From: Candidatus Zhuqueibacterota bacterium
Lineage (GTDB): Bacteria > Zhuqueibacterota > Zhuqueibacteria > Residuimicrobiales > Krinioviventaceae
DNA length: 55,450 nucleotides
Direction of reading: 5' to 3'
Assembly: GCA_016934825.1 (NCBI GenBank)
Contig: JAFGSB010000024.1
Location: 1-55,450 of the forward strand
Made by a program: the position numbers and the translations under genes. Position 1 is the stretch's first letter; each line of letters opens with the position of its first letter. Below the pieces are notes generated by a model. That model was not told where the DNA came from, did not search any database, and saw nothing but the letters and a program-made list of their open reading frames with translations. Positions 10,122 through 19,392 of the stretch are shown here, piece by piece.

Positions 10122-13100
10122 TCAAAAATGTAATTTATTTTTTTGTCTTCGTTTCGGTAATTTTATGGAAGCCCAGCGATGCTTTGTGTCGTTGGGTTTC
10201 CCTTTTAAAACCGGAAACAATACAGTCCGCCGGATTTTCCGTTCAATCCATAAATAACGACGGGGCGGTTATTAGAATATCCACGCCGGGATTTTTGGCT
10301 GAAAACCGGTCCGCTGTGTCCATGGAATTCAGTTCCATACAAATACCCGGAACGGATTTGTCGGTCAATGAGGGCTTTCCACAATTACCGGTTATCACCC
10401 GCCTGATTGAGGTCCCGTTATTTAATAATATTTTTATCAAGAATGTTGAAATAAAAGATGTTAATTTCAAAATGGAGGACATCGGTTTAAGCAAACCGGT
10501 CGTGCCGGCGCTAAAGGACCGCCCGGTCGGTTCAACAGGATCGTCCTCGCCTGACATGATCCTGGATATTTACAAGGCGGACGAATTTTATCCGGCCGGC
10601 CCCGTCAAATTAGTGCAAGGTGGGATTTCACGCGGTAAAAAGCTGTACCGGCTGGAGGTTTACCCTGTTTTATATCAACCCGTTAAACGGGAACTGCGGC
10701 TGCTTTCCAATATAACCGTTACAATTAAAATCAGCGATGCCGGTGTAAACATACCCGGGAATCCGGGCCGTTTATCTTCCCTCCCGATAGACCGAACGAA
10801 TGGGGGGACTATTATTTCTTTTCCGGGTACGCATGCGGAGGCAGGGAACGACAACCGGCAGCCGGGGTACCTGATTATCACCCCGGATGAATTTGTCAAC
10901 CCGTTAAAGCCGCTGTCGGACTGGAAGAGGCAAAAAGGATATAAAGTCAACATTGTCAGCACGACCGAAACGGGCGCGGATACAACCGGCATCCGCAATT
11001 ATATCCGGAATGCTTACGACACCTGGGAAAATCCGCCGACTTTTATTCTTTTGGCCGGCGACCCGTCGTTTATCCCGGGCTTCAGGGGCCGGTTCTCGTT
11101 GAATCCTCATGTACGGCATATAACGGATCTGTATTATGCCACTATGGACGGCAAGGATGATATTTTCCCGGATATTTTTGTCGGCCGGTTTCCCGCGGCG
11201 GATACATCGGAACTCCGCATCATGGTCGGGAAAACGCTTTTTTATGAAAAATTATATTCCGCCGATCCGGACTGGCTTGATTACGCGACTTTTATTGCGA
11301 CGCAGGACGAGGATTTTCATGAACTGGTCGAACAGGGGCACCGGGCCTCAATCCATGATTTTTTCGCGCCCAATGATATTGCATCAGATTCGATATGGAC
11401 TTTTTATAATGCATCCGGTGAGCAGTTAACCCGGGCAATTAACCGGGGAACAGCGGCCGTTACCTATTCCGGACACGGCAGTGAAACGTACTGGAACGAC
11501 CTGGACGGCGCCGATCCGCATGGATACAGCCTGTTCGATTTGTATTACCTGGAGAATAAAAACCGCTACCCGGCAGTATTGAGCTTTGGCTGTAACGCCG
11601 GGGATTTCAGCCGGCCGGAATGTCTCGGGAAAAGCTGGCTTCGGTTTGAAAACCGCGGCGCGGCATTGTTTTGGGGCGCCACGGACCTGGCCTTCTGGAA
11701 CCATGACTATTATTTGCAGCAAAAACTGTTCGCCGCAGGATTTGAAAAAGAGTATGATACGTTTTCTCAAATGGCGGCGGACGCGCTGTTACAGGTTTTC
11801 ACGCAGGGATACCAGTATTATGATATTTATTTCGAAATCTATAACCTGTTGGGAGACCCGGCTGCGCCGTTTTGGGCGGGAAAACCGGACTCTCTTTTTG
11901 TCGTTTGTCCCGATACGCTTGTCCCGGATGCCGGAAACTTGTCGGTAACTGTGAACAATTCATCCGGTCCGGTTGATAATGCCCTGGCGGCGGTCACGCA
12001 AAATGATATTACCCTCGGAGTGACCCGGACGCAAAACGGCATGGCGCTTGTCGAGTTCGAACATCCGGTTACGTTAACCGGGGATGTCCAACTCACGGTT
12101 TCAAAAGCGAAACATTTTGTTTTTTGTAAAAATATTAAATTGCCGGCCATGCCGCTGGTGAGTTTTACGCCCGAATCCTTAAGCGTCAATGTGGAACAGA
12201 AGGTACAGATCAGGGTTGAACAGCCGCAGGGCGTACCGGTTCCGGGTTATTTAATCAGTATCCAGGGTTTTGGACTGAATTCGCCTTTGTCCGGTGAAAC
12301 CGACAACCAGGGTATAGCAGAGTTTAACATCGATTGTCCGTATGGACAGATGTTGTCGATTTCCGTGCAGGAAAAAGTAACTCCAGATAAAATTTATGTT
12401 TACGGATTACCGGTGAAAAGCGGCCTGTATTTTACGGATGTTAAGGTGTCCGTCGATTCCGGACCGGTGCGGACCGATTCTTTGCTCGTTCCCGGCGTTG
12501 CCGGGACCGTGAAAATTGTCTCATCGCCGGTCGCGGATAAAATTTACGTACGGGGCGCCGGGATCGATACGGTTTTTACAGTACAGTCATTTAGTATTTT
12601 ACCCCTTGAAATTGGAGAAATTACAATAACTCTGGCAAAAAATGGTTATCAAATAATACAGTCGTCTTTATTTGCCGTTGACACCCGGGGTTCGATTACC
12701 GGAAAAATTGTTGATAACGAAGGTTCGGCCGTCCCGGACGCGGATGTAAGGTTTATTTCTGTGTTTTCACAAAAGATGAGCGAAACAAAATCGGACGGCA
12801 GTGGGACTTTTCATTTTAAAAATATACCGGCCGGACATTATAACGTACAGATACAAAAACAGGGATTTCAGCAACAAACAGTCAATGTGATTGTTGTTCA
12901 GGGGGATAATAATAAAGATTTTGTTTTGAACAAAAATCCGCTCCGTTTTGAATTAAAGCAGAATTATCCGAACCCGTTCAATTCGGAAACAAAAATAATT
13001 TTTCTGTTACCGGAACAGTCCAGAGTTAAGCTCGAAATATATAATACACTTGGACAAAAAGTAACAACACTTGTAAATGAGATAAAAGAACCGGGACCAT

Positions 13101-13219
13101 ACACCGTCAGGTGGGACGGACAGAATGAAAAAGGACTAAATGTCAGCGCCGGAGTCTATATTATGTATTTAAAAGCCGATAATCAATCCGCAATAAAAAA
13201 AATGCTGTTACTCCGTTAA
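10118..13219 (+). CDS. Secreted C25 (gingipain-like) cysteine protease with carboxypeptidase-regulatory and sorting domains
   Basis: This 1033-residue exported cysteine protease of the gingipain type has a GTG start overlapping the previous stop by 4 bases. A hydrophobic signal (IKNVIYFFVFVSVILW) is followed by a gingipain propeptide-like region, then PGYLIITPDEF, which opens the C25 fold. The catalytic dyad is His453 in SGHGSETYWN and Cys492 in SFGCNAGDF. Ig-like segments follow, then a carboxypeptidase-regulatory-like domain at about residues 857-930 (GSITGKIVDNEGS...), then the FlgD-like sorting domain from about residue 941 (KQNYPNPFNSET) to KKMLLLR. In Bacteroidota this family includes gingipains and also PorU, the type IX sortase. 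The separate carboxypeptidase-regulatory domain and a sorting domain of its own favour a cargo protease rather than PorU. Confidence 0.92.
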   Translation: MIKNVIYFFVFVSVILWKPSDALCRWVSLLKPETIQSAGFSVQSINNDGAVIRISTPGFLAENRSAVSMEFSSIQIPGTDLSVNEGFPQLPVITRLIEVPLFNNIFIKNVEIKDVNFKMEDIGLSKPVVPALKDRPVGSTGSSSPDMILDIYKADEFYPAGPVKLVQGGISRGKKLYRLEVYPVLYQPVKRELRLLSNITVTIKISDAGVNIPGNPGRLSSLPIDRTNGGTIISFPGTHAEAGNDNRQPGYLIITPDEFVNPLKPLSDWKRQKGYKVNIVSTTETGADTTGIRNYIRNAYDTWENPPTFILLAGDPSFIPGFRGRFSLNPHVRHITDLYYATMDGKDDIFPDIFVGRFPAADTSELRIMVGKTLFYEKLYSADPDWLDYATFIATQDEDFHELVEQGHRASIHDFFAPNDIASDSIWTFYNASGEQLTRAINRGTAAVTYSGHGSETYWNDLDGADPHGYSLFDLYYLENKNRYPAVLSFGCNAGDFSRPECLGKSWLRFENRGAALFWGATDLAFWNHDYYLQQKLFAAGFEKEYDTFSQMAADALLQVFTQGYQYYDIYFEIYNLLGDPAAPFWAGKPDSLFVVCPDTLVPDAGNLSVTVNNSSGPVDNALAAVTQNDITLGVTRTQNGMALVEFEHPVTLTGDVQLTVSKAKHFVFCKNIKLPAMPLVSFTPESLSVNVEQKVQIRVEQPQGVPVPGYLISIQGFGLNSPLSGETDNQGIAEFNIDCPYGQMLSISVQEKVTPDKIYVYGLPVKSGLYFTDVKVSVDSGPVRTDSLLVPGVAGTVKIVSSPVADKIYVRGAGIDTVFTVQSFSILPLEIGEITITLAKNGYQIIQSSLFAVDTRGSITGKIVDNEGSAVPDADVRFISVFSQKMSETKSDGSGTFHFKNIPAGHYNVQIQKQGFQQQTVNVIVVQGDNNKDFVLNKNPLRFELKQNYPNPFNSETKIIFLLPEQSRVKLEIYNTLGQKVTTLVNEIKEPGPYTVRWDGQNEKGLNVSAGVYIMYLKADNQSAIKKMLLLR

Positions 13220-13229
13220 ATATAGATTA

Positions 13230-13257
13230 TTAATCAAGTATTTATTATATTGATTAA
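13230..13257. repeat. Inverted repeat between C25 protease and MFS/spermidine-synthase genes
   Basis: Perfect 8-base arms (TTAATCAA at 13230-13237, TTGATTAA at 13250-13257) flank a 12-base AT-rich loop, 11 bases past the C25 stop codon. It is too AT-rich and lacks a T tract for a strong terminator. It could be an operator for the downstream gene or chance in an AT-rich spacer. Confidence 0.3.
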
Positions 13258-13307
13258 GGTTTGTTCTGTTAATACAAGTAAACAGATAAATATCCCAGGA
13301 GAAACGA

Positions 13308-16300
13308 GTGGCAAAATCAAAAAAAACGGGTAAAAGGAAAAAGAGTGTCAAGTTAAAAGAAAAGTTGGTTCAGGTAACCACAACGGAGCCATCGTTCTTC
13401 ACCAGTAATAAATCAGATATTATTTTATTGGTGCTTTTTTTCCTTTCCGGGATCAGCGGGTTGATTTATCAGGTCGTCTGGGTAAGGATTTTAAAACTCA
13501 TTTTTGGAGTGACGGCCTTTGCAGCCAGCACGGTAGTATCGTCTTATATGGCCGGTTTGTCTATCGGCAGTTATTATTTTGGCCGGCTTGTGGACAGGTT
13601 AGAAAACAGGATCAAACTCTACGCGCTGCTGGAGCTCGGAATCGGCCTGTATGCCCTTTTTACTCCCTTTATCTTTAAAAACCTGGACCGTTTTTATACG
13701 GTTATATACGGCTGGTTTTCTCCCAACTTTTATGTTTTTTCGCTGATCCGTTTTCTGCTGGCATTTATCATTATTTTAATACCGACTATTTTGATGGGCG
13801 GAACTTTACCGGTGCTGATAAAATATCTTGCGGCCAAAAAGCAACAGGTTGGTAAAATTTCGGGGTACCTTTATTCATTTAACACATTCGGGGCCATGAT
13901 CGGTGCATTTTTTGCCGGTTTCTTTCTGGTCAAGTTCTTTGGCGTTTTAGTCACTATTTATATCGCGGCGGCGATTAATATTTCTGTTGGGTTCACGGCG
14001 TTTTTCATCTGGCGGCGCAGGAAGAAAAAAACCGAACCGCCTGTCGAAGCCGGGGTCGAAACACCTCCCATCCGCGCCCTGTCAAATCCCGGAAAAAGAA
14101 CGTATAAATTGCTGATCTGGGGATTCGCGTTTTCCGGGTTGGCGTCCCTGGCGTATGAAATATTATGGACGCGTTCCCTGCTCTATTTCCTCGGTTTGAC
14201 AACCTATACCTTTACAACCATATTAACGACATTTCTGATCGGCATTGCCCTGGGCAGTTTTATTTTTTCGCGGATTGTGGATAAATTAAAGGACCATCTC
14301 ACATGGTTTGCGGTCATCGAGATTCTTTTGGGTTTGACGGCGCTCGCGGTCATTCCGATGATCTCCAAATTATATGATATCAGCAACATATTACGTCAAA
14401 CATTGGGATATAACAACTGGTGGGCGAACGTGGGCGTCAAATTTATTTTATCTTTTATGGTCATGCTTCTCCCCACACTGCTAATGGGCGCGACGTTTCC
14501 CGTTGTCGTGAAATGTTATAACCGCGATTTAAAAGGTCTGGGTAAGGAAGTCGGGGAAATATATGCCGCCAATACGGTGGGATCAATTATCGGGGCGTTC
14601 ATCGCCGGATTTTTATTGATCCCGATATTCGGTTTAAGACTGAGCATGAGTCTTGTCGTGCTGGTTAATCTTTTTATCGGTTTGACGGTTATTATATTAC
14701 ATCCGGGACTGAAAAAAAATAACAGGATGGCAGCCATTATTATAACGGTTATGATTTTAGTGGTTGTTATATTAAATGTTAACCGTAAACCGGTTATTAT
14801 GTCCAGTGTTGAATTTACGGGGATGTCAAAAAGATATGATCTGTTATATTTTAAGGAAGGGATCGATGCGTCCATTGCCGTATTGCAGGACAAGATTACC
14901 GGGGAACGCGAATTGAACATTAACGGTGAATCTACGGCTTTTACCATTTACCAGGACATGCAGGTGCATAAACTGTTAGGGCATTTGCCGTTGCTGATCC
15001 ATCCCAATCCGCAAAACGCGCTGATTGTGGGTTTCGGTTTCGGCAGCACTTCATGGGCTACCATGCTTTATCCTGAAATCCGGACCGATTGCGTTGAACT
15101 GGTAAAGGATGAGATCGAAACGGCGGCATATTTTGAAAAACAAAACCATAATGTGCTGGATCAATCCCGTTTTAATTTGATTATTGCGGACGGCCGGGAA
15201 TATATCAAGGGCACGAAAAAACGATATGATATGATTTCGTTCAATGCCATTCATCCCAAGATCAGCCCGAACCTTTATACACTGGATTTTTATCAAATGT
15301 GCCGTAATATCCTGTCTGAAACCGGGATCATCATAGCCTGGTTACCGCCGAACGCGATTACAGAAGTTGAATATCAGTCATTGATCAAGACGTTTTGTCA
15401 GGTTTTCCCGTACAGCTCTTTATGGTATGTCAATCCGTCGCATATGTTATTAATGGCGACCCCGGAGCCGCTCAGGATAGATTATAAGTTGTTGCGTGAA
15501 AGATTAGCGGAGGAGAATATTAAAAACGACCTCGCGGAAGTGAATCTGGACGATCCTTATGAATTATTAAGTTGTTTCATTATGGCCGGGGATGATCTGA
15601 CCGATTATAGTAAAAATGCCCCGGTTAATTCGGATGATTTTCCATATATCGAATTTTCAAGGGAAATGACGGTATCGGTCAACACCGAAGTTATGACGAG
15701 TCTCGGAAACCGGAAAAAATCCGTCTGGCCCTATTTGTGCAACGTTCCGGATTCGGCGCTGGTGCGCAAGGAACTGGCCAGAATGGACAATACAAAATCG
15801 CTTGTTGCCAGAGGGCAGGTGATGGCCTGGCTGGGCCGTTATCATGAAGCACGTACATATTATCATCAGGCGCTGGAAAAAAGTCCCGGAAACAGGAACG
15901 CGTTGTATCTGGACGGTTTAATAACCCGAAGAAGGGACGAACTGCAAAAGCTGATTAACTTAAATCCGGGGAACGCTAAAGCCGTCCAGGCATTAGGTGA
16001 AATTTATTTGGAAGAAAAGGACATCCGAAAAGCGTTTAATATGTTTAATCGGGCCGTACAATTAGACCCGGGATACGCGCAGGCGCACCACCATTTGGGA
16101 GTATGCTATTTTATGCAAAACCGGCCGGATATAGCTTTGCCTGAATTTAAAACTGCGATGGACCTGGACCCGGAATACGGCGCTGCCTATTTTTACGCCG
16201 GATTATGTTACTGGAAGATGGGTCAGCTTGACCCGGCATTGCAGAATTTTAAAATTTCTGCCGAAAAGGACAGAGATTTCGCCCCTTCGCATTACTATCT

Positions 16301-16427
16301 GGCGCTGGCTTTTGAACGGAAGGGGCGGATCAACGATGCAATAACCGAACTTGAAAGAGCATTACTCATTGATCCGTCTTTTGAAGCGGCTCAAACAAGG
16401 ATACAGGCGTTAAAAAAAAGGGAATAA
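13308..16427 (+). CDS. Fused MFS-like membrane / spermidine-synthase-like protein with TPR tail
   Basis: This is a 1039-residue polytopic inner-membrane protein. A GTG start is preceded by AGGAGA 5 bases upstream. After a Lys-rich cytoplasmic leader (residues 1-40), two homologous membrane halves carry the family pattern SGISGLIYQVVWVR (first) and SGLASLAYEILWTR (second). Each half has a PTILMGGTLPVL or PTLLMGATFPVV segment. A spermidine-synthase-like Rossmann domain follows, with the SAM/aminopropyl-donor loop ALIVGFGFGSTSW near residue 570. The last 200 residues are TPR repeats (from about 830). The family is called fused MFS/spermidine synthase, and its reaction is not established. It sits inside the protease run, so a role in handling export or modification of the neighbours is possible but is inference. 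Confidence 0.88.
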   Translation: MAKSKKTGKRKKSVKLKEKLVQVTTTEPSFFTSNKSDIILLVLFFLSGISGLIYQVVWVRILKLIFGVTAFAASTVVSSYMAGLSIGSYYFGRLVDRLENRIKLYALLELGIGLYALFTPFIFKNLDRFYTVIYGWFSPNFYVFSLIRFLLAFIIILIPTILMGGTLPVLIKYLAAKKQQVGKISGYLYSFNTFGAMIGAFFAGFFLVKFFGVLVTIYIAAAINISVGFTAFFIWRRRKKKTEPPVEAGVETPPIRALSNPGKRTYKLLIWGFAFSGLASLAYEILWTRSLLYFLGLTTYTFTTILTTFLIGIALGSFIFSRIVDKLKDHLTWFAVIEILLGLTALAVIPMISKLYDISNILRQTLGYNNWWANVGVKFILSFMVMLLPTLLMGATFPVVVKCYNRDLKGLGKEVGEIYAANTVGSIIGAFIAGFLLIPIFGLRLSMSLVVLVNLFIGLTVIILHPGLKKNNRMAAIIITVMILVVVILNVNRKPVIMSSVEFTGMSKRYDLLYFKEGIDASIAVLQDKITGERELNINGESTAFTIYQDMQVHKLLGHLPLLIHPNPQNALIVGFGFGSTSWATMLYPEIRTDCVELVKDEIETAAYFEKQNHNVLDQSRFNLIIADGREYIKGTKKRYDMISFNAIHPKISPNLYTLDFYQMCRNILSETGIIIAWLPPNAITEVEYQSLIKTFCQVFPYSSLWYVNPSHMLLMATPEPLRIDYKLLRERLAEENIKNDLAEVNLDDPYELLSCFIMAGDDLTDYSKNAPVNSDDFPYIEFSREMTVSVNTEVMTSLGNRKKSVWPYLCNVPDSALVRKELARMDNTKSLVARGQVMAWLGRYHEARTYYHQALEKSPGNRNALYLDGLITRRRDELQKLINLNPGNAKAVQALGEIYLEEKDIRKAFNMFNRAVQLDPGYAQAHHHLGVCYFMQNRPDIALPEFKTAMDLDPEYGAAYFYAGLCYWKMGQLDPALQNFKISAEKDRDFAPSHYYLALAFERKGRINDAITELERALLIDPSFEAAQTRIQALKKRE

Positions 16428-16488
16428 GTTGGAACTAAAAGCTCATTAAACCGTAACATAGAAAAGACTAAAAAAAGGGAAAAACAAG

Positions 16489-18744
16489 TTGATAAAAATA
16501 AAAATATTCATTTTTTTTATTTTATTAGGTACAGCTTTTAATACCCGGGCAAACATAAATAAACTCGATCCCCAGCTTGGCTTACTGGTTTTATACCCGC
16601 AAAGGATAGAGTTTACCCAGCTGCAAAGTACGCTAAAAAAATCAGTGGACGGCTATTATATTGACGTCATTATAACATTCGACAGGAATAGTGAGGAACT
16701 GTATAATAGCGGCGTAAAAATAAAATGTATTCACGACAACATTGCCGTTGCATCGGTCCCGGTAAACCGTCTTGAAAAGATAGCGGCATTACCGTCTGTG
16801 TATCTTGTCGAATCATCCAAGCCAAGTTATCCTAATCTTGATATCAGCACCAATTTTACCGGCGCAGTTAAAGTACGCGAACAGTTCGGTTATACGGGTA
16901 AAGGCGTGCTGATAGGCATTATAGATTCCGGAATAGATTGGCAGCATGAAAGTTTTATTAATACGGACGGGACTACCCGTATCAAATATCTTCTGGATAT
17001 GAGCATGCCGGGTCCGGTATACGGAAGTACATTATATACGGAAAATGATATCAATAATGCGTTACAGGGGATGGGGTATGTTGAAGAAAGGGATTATTCC
17101 GGTCATGGCACCCATGTTGCCGGTATAGCGGCGGGCGACGGCAGTACGGATGTAAATTATGGCACTTATGCCGGTGTCGCACCGGATGCCGGTTTGGTCA
17201 TAGTCAAGGCAACCCGCGATGAATTTAGCAGTGAATTTCAAACCGCCGATCAAATTATTGCGCTGCATTTTATCGACAGTGTTGCAACCGCATTGCACAT
17301 GCCTTATGTGGTGAATTTAAGTTTTGGAGGTCACAGCGGGGCGCATAACGGTACATCTTCAGTGGAACGTATCATCGATAATATCGTGGGTCCCGGGAAA
17401 CCGGGAAAGGCTGTTGTAACTGTTGCCGGAAACGACAGGCAAAACGATGTACACGCACAGGCTGAATTTGGCAACGGAACGTATTCCAAAGAAATCAGTT
17501 TCATAATAAATGAATATTATCCAATCCCGGGAAGCGGTAACGACCGGGTTATATTTGATATCTGGTACGACGGCAATCAAAAAATTGATGTTACGGTTAT
17601 TACACCGGGTGGATTAAAAATAGGGCCGGTCAACCAGGGTGAAGTCCTGGATAATAATACAAATGAAGGCGCAGTTTATGTATGGAACGGTTTTTATGAA
17701 ACAAAAAACGGGTATCTACCCGGTTTTGATCAGGAAATCGGCAATTATGAAATATATATTGATATCAATGATAAAAATTCCTTAAATACGCCGCGGTCGG
17801 GTACCTGGAGAATAAAATTCTCCGGCCCTGAGGGGAATGTTGACGCCTGGATAACCAATGTTCTGAATGACGCCATGAATGCCCGTTTTGTGGAAGGGAA
17901 TGTCGATTTTGGTAAAATTTCAGTTCCGGGAACGGCGCACAATTCTATATCAGTCGGCGCTTATATCAGTAAAAAAGTCTGGACAGATATGGACGGCAAT
18001 CGATTGACCTATGATGGTCTGGGTTTGCTGGAAATCGGGGATATTGCCACTTTTTCCAGTCCTGGTCCCACACGGGATTTGCGTACGAAACCGGAAATAA
18101 CGGCGCCCGGGCAGATCATAGCCAGCAGTTATTCGAAGGATGCTCCACCGCAAAGCAGTGTAAGCATTTTTCAGGAGAGTAATCCGGATTTTCCGAATGC
18201 TCTTATACTGGAAGGCGGAAGGCAGGCTTTGTCAAGCGGTACAAGTATGGCCGTGCCCCATGTAACAGGCGCGGCGGCGTTGATACTTGAAAAGTTTCCT
18301 GAGATAACGGCAATACAAATTCGTGATATGTTAACAAATTCCGCGTCAACCGATTTTACTGAACGGCCTGTTCCCAATAATGACTGGGGCTGGGGTAAAC
18401 TGGATATTTTTTCGGCCCTGCAGAGGATTCCCGGCGAGGAGATACCCCTGAAATATAAATTGTTCAATGCTATGCCCAACCCTTTTTATGGAAGTACCAC
18501 AATTAGATTTGAATTACCCGTTCAGGAGACTTTTCAGCTTGTTGAAATTAATATTTATAATGTATTGGGACAAAAAGTGAAAAATTTAAAGTATGAAAAA
18601 GCAATTGCCGGACCATATGATGTTAAATGGGACGGCCGTGATGATATGGGATATAAACTGGCCAGCGGGGTTTATTTTGTTGAATATAAAGTCGGTAACC
18701 TGAGACAAATAAATAAAATTGCGTATCTTGGTTCTTTAAAATAA
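16489..18744 (+). CDS. Secreted S8 subtilisin-like protease with shortened sorting domain
   Basis: This 751-residue exported serine protease has a TTG start with AAAGGGA 9 bases upstream, followed by a signal peptide (IKIKIFIFFILLGTAF). The triad is Asp146 (IIDSGIDWQHE), His206 (SGHGTHVAGIAAG) and Ser586 (SSGTSMAVPHVTGAAA). A large insertion lies between His and Ser, as in C5a-peptidase-like or Bacteroides-type subtilases. The C-terminal domain from about residue 658 is a FlgD-like fold (NAMPNPFYGSTTIRF ... ASGVYFVEYKVG). It departs from the KKMILLR ending of its neighbours, finishing NKIAYLGSLK. It is still probably type IX cargo, although sorting efficiency could differ. Confidence 0.93.
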   Translation: MIKIKIFIFFILLGTAFNTRANINKLDPQLGLLVLYPQRIEFTQLQSTLKKSVDGYYIDVIITFDRNSEELYNSGVKIKCIHDNIAVASVPVNRLEKIAALPSVYLVESSKPSYPNLDISTNFTGAVKVREQFGYTGKGVLIGIIDSGIDWQHESFINTDGTTRIKYLLDMSMPGPVYGSTLYTENDINNALQGMGYVEERDYSGHGTHVAGIAAGDGSTDVNYGTYAGVAPDAGLVIVKATRDEFSSEFQTADQIIALHFIDSVATALHMPYVVNLSFGGHSGAHNGTSSVERIIDNIVGPGKPGKAVVTVAGNDRQNDVHAQAEFGNGTYSKEISFIINEYYPIPGSGNDRVIFDIWYDGNQKIDVTVITPGGLKIGPVNQGEVLDNNTNEGAVYVWNGFYETKNGYLPGFDQEIGNYEIYIDINDKNSLNTPRSGTWRIKFSGPEGNVDAWITNVLNDAMNARFVEGNVDFGKISVPGTAHNSISVGAYISKKVWTDMDGNRLTYDGLGLLEIGDIATFSSPGPTRDLRTKPEITAPGQIIASSYSKDAPPQSSVSIFQESNPDFPNALILEGGRQALSSGTSMAVPHVTGAAALILEKFPEITAIQIRDMLTNSASTDFTERPVPNNDWGWGKLDIFSALQRIPGEEIPLKYKLFNAMPNPFYGSTTIRFELPVQETFQLVEINIYNVLGQKVKNLKYEKAIAGPYDVKWDGRDDMGYKLASGVYFVEYKVGNLRQINKIAYLGSLK

Positions 18745-18775
18745 AACATGAAAAATAACTGAAAGGAGATTTAAT

Positions 18776-19225
18776 ATGGCTTCTTTGTTTGAAGATATAA
18801 AAAACGGAATTCGTGACGGTATTGAACTGGTGGTTGATAAAACCGAGGAATATACCAAAATTGGCAAACTGAAGGTCGATATTCTCGGCATTAAAAGAAA
18901 TATTGAAAGGTTGTTTTCGGAACTGGGCGGTCAAACATACGAACTCCTCAGCAAGGATAAAAAAGTGGACATTTCCGGTGATGAAGAAATAAAAAGACTG
19001 GTTGAAGAATTAAAATCACAGGAAGAAAAATTAGATGCCAAGAAAAATGAAATCAAGAAAGTAAAGGAACAGAAAGAGCATGAACGGCGTGACCGGGATG
19101 AAGATCGTAAAAAAGAAGCGGAGGAAAAAGCAAAAGCAGAAGCTGCCGGAAACGATCTCGGTTCCGAATTAACAAGGGATGATATTGAAGACGCCAATAT
19201 CATAGAAGAAACGGATGACAAATAA
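18776..19225 (+). CDS. Small charged coiled-coil protein of unknown function
   Basis: This 149-residue protein starts at an ATG with GAAAGGAG about 7 bases upstream. It has no signal peptide or membrane segment. The N-terminal 80 residues look helical (FEDIKNGIRDGIELVVDKTEEY), reminiscent of small apolipoprotein-like or YtxH-like stress proteins. Residues 80-130 are a highly charged Lys/Glu coiled coil, and the tail is acidic. It lies 31 bases after the S8 gene and before a strong terminator, so it could be the last gene of the protease transcript. I do not recognise a named family. Confidence 0.75.
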   Translation: MASLFEDIKNGIRDGIELVVDKTEEYTKIGKLKVDILGIKRNIERLFSELGGQTYELLSKDKKVDISGDEEIKRLVEELKSQEEKLDAKKNEIKKVKEQKEHERRDRDEDRKKEAEEKAKAEAAGNDLGSELTRDDIEDANIIEETDDK

Positions 19226-19320
19226 CTAAATATAGATATGGGTTGTGTCGAAGATAATTAGAACCTGAATACTTTTTTTCAAAAGCAGAAAACAGTCATT
19301 ATTTCTGGGTACAGTTTTAA

Positions 19321-19349
19321 AAAAGCCGGAAAAACTTTTTCCGGCTTTT
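19321..19349 (+). terminator. Rho-independent terminator after the coiled-coil gene
   Basis: The 14-base arms AAAAGCCGGAAAAA (19321-19334) and TTTTTCCGGCTTTT (19336-19349) form a hairpin with a GCCGG/CCGGC core, an effective loop of a few A/T bases and a T-rich 3' side. It closes the protease/coiled-coil transcript. It also shows that the longer in-frame start at 19348 for the next gene lies inside the terminator and is unlikely. Confidence 0.75.
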
Positions 19350-19392
19350 GATACAATCCTGCAAATCAACCTTGCGAAAAAGGGGGGGTGTT

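Noticed and set aside
19348-19392. Longer start for the DUF2851 protein.
   Set aside because: It lies in the terminator hairpin, and the ATG at 19393 has a good binding site.
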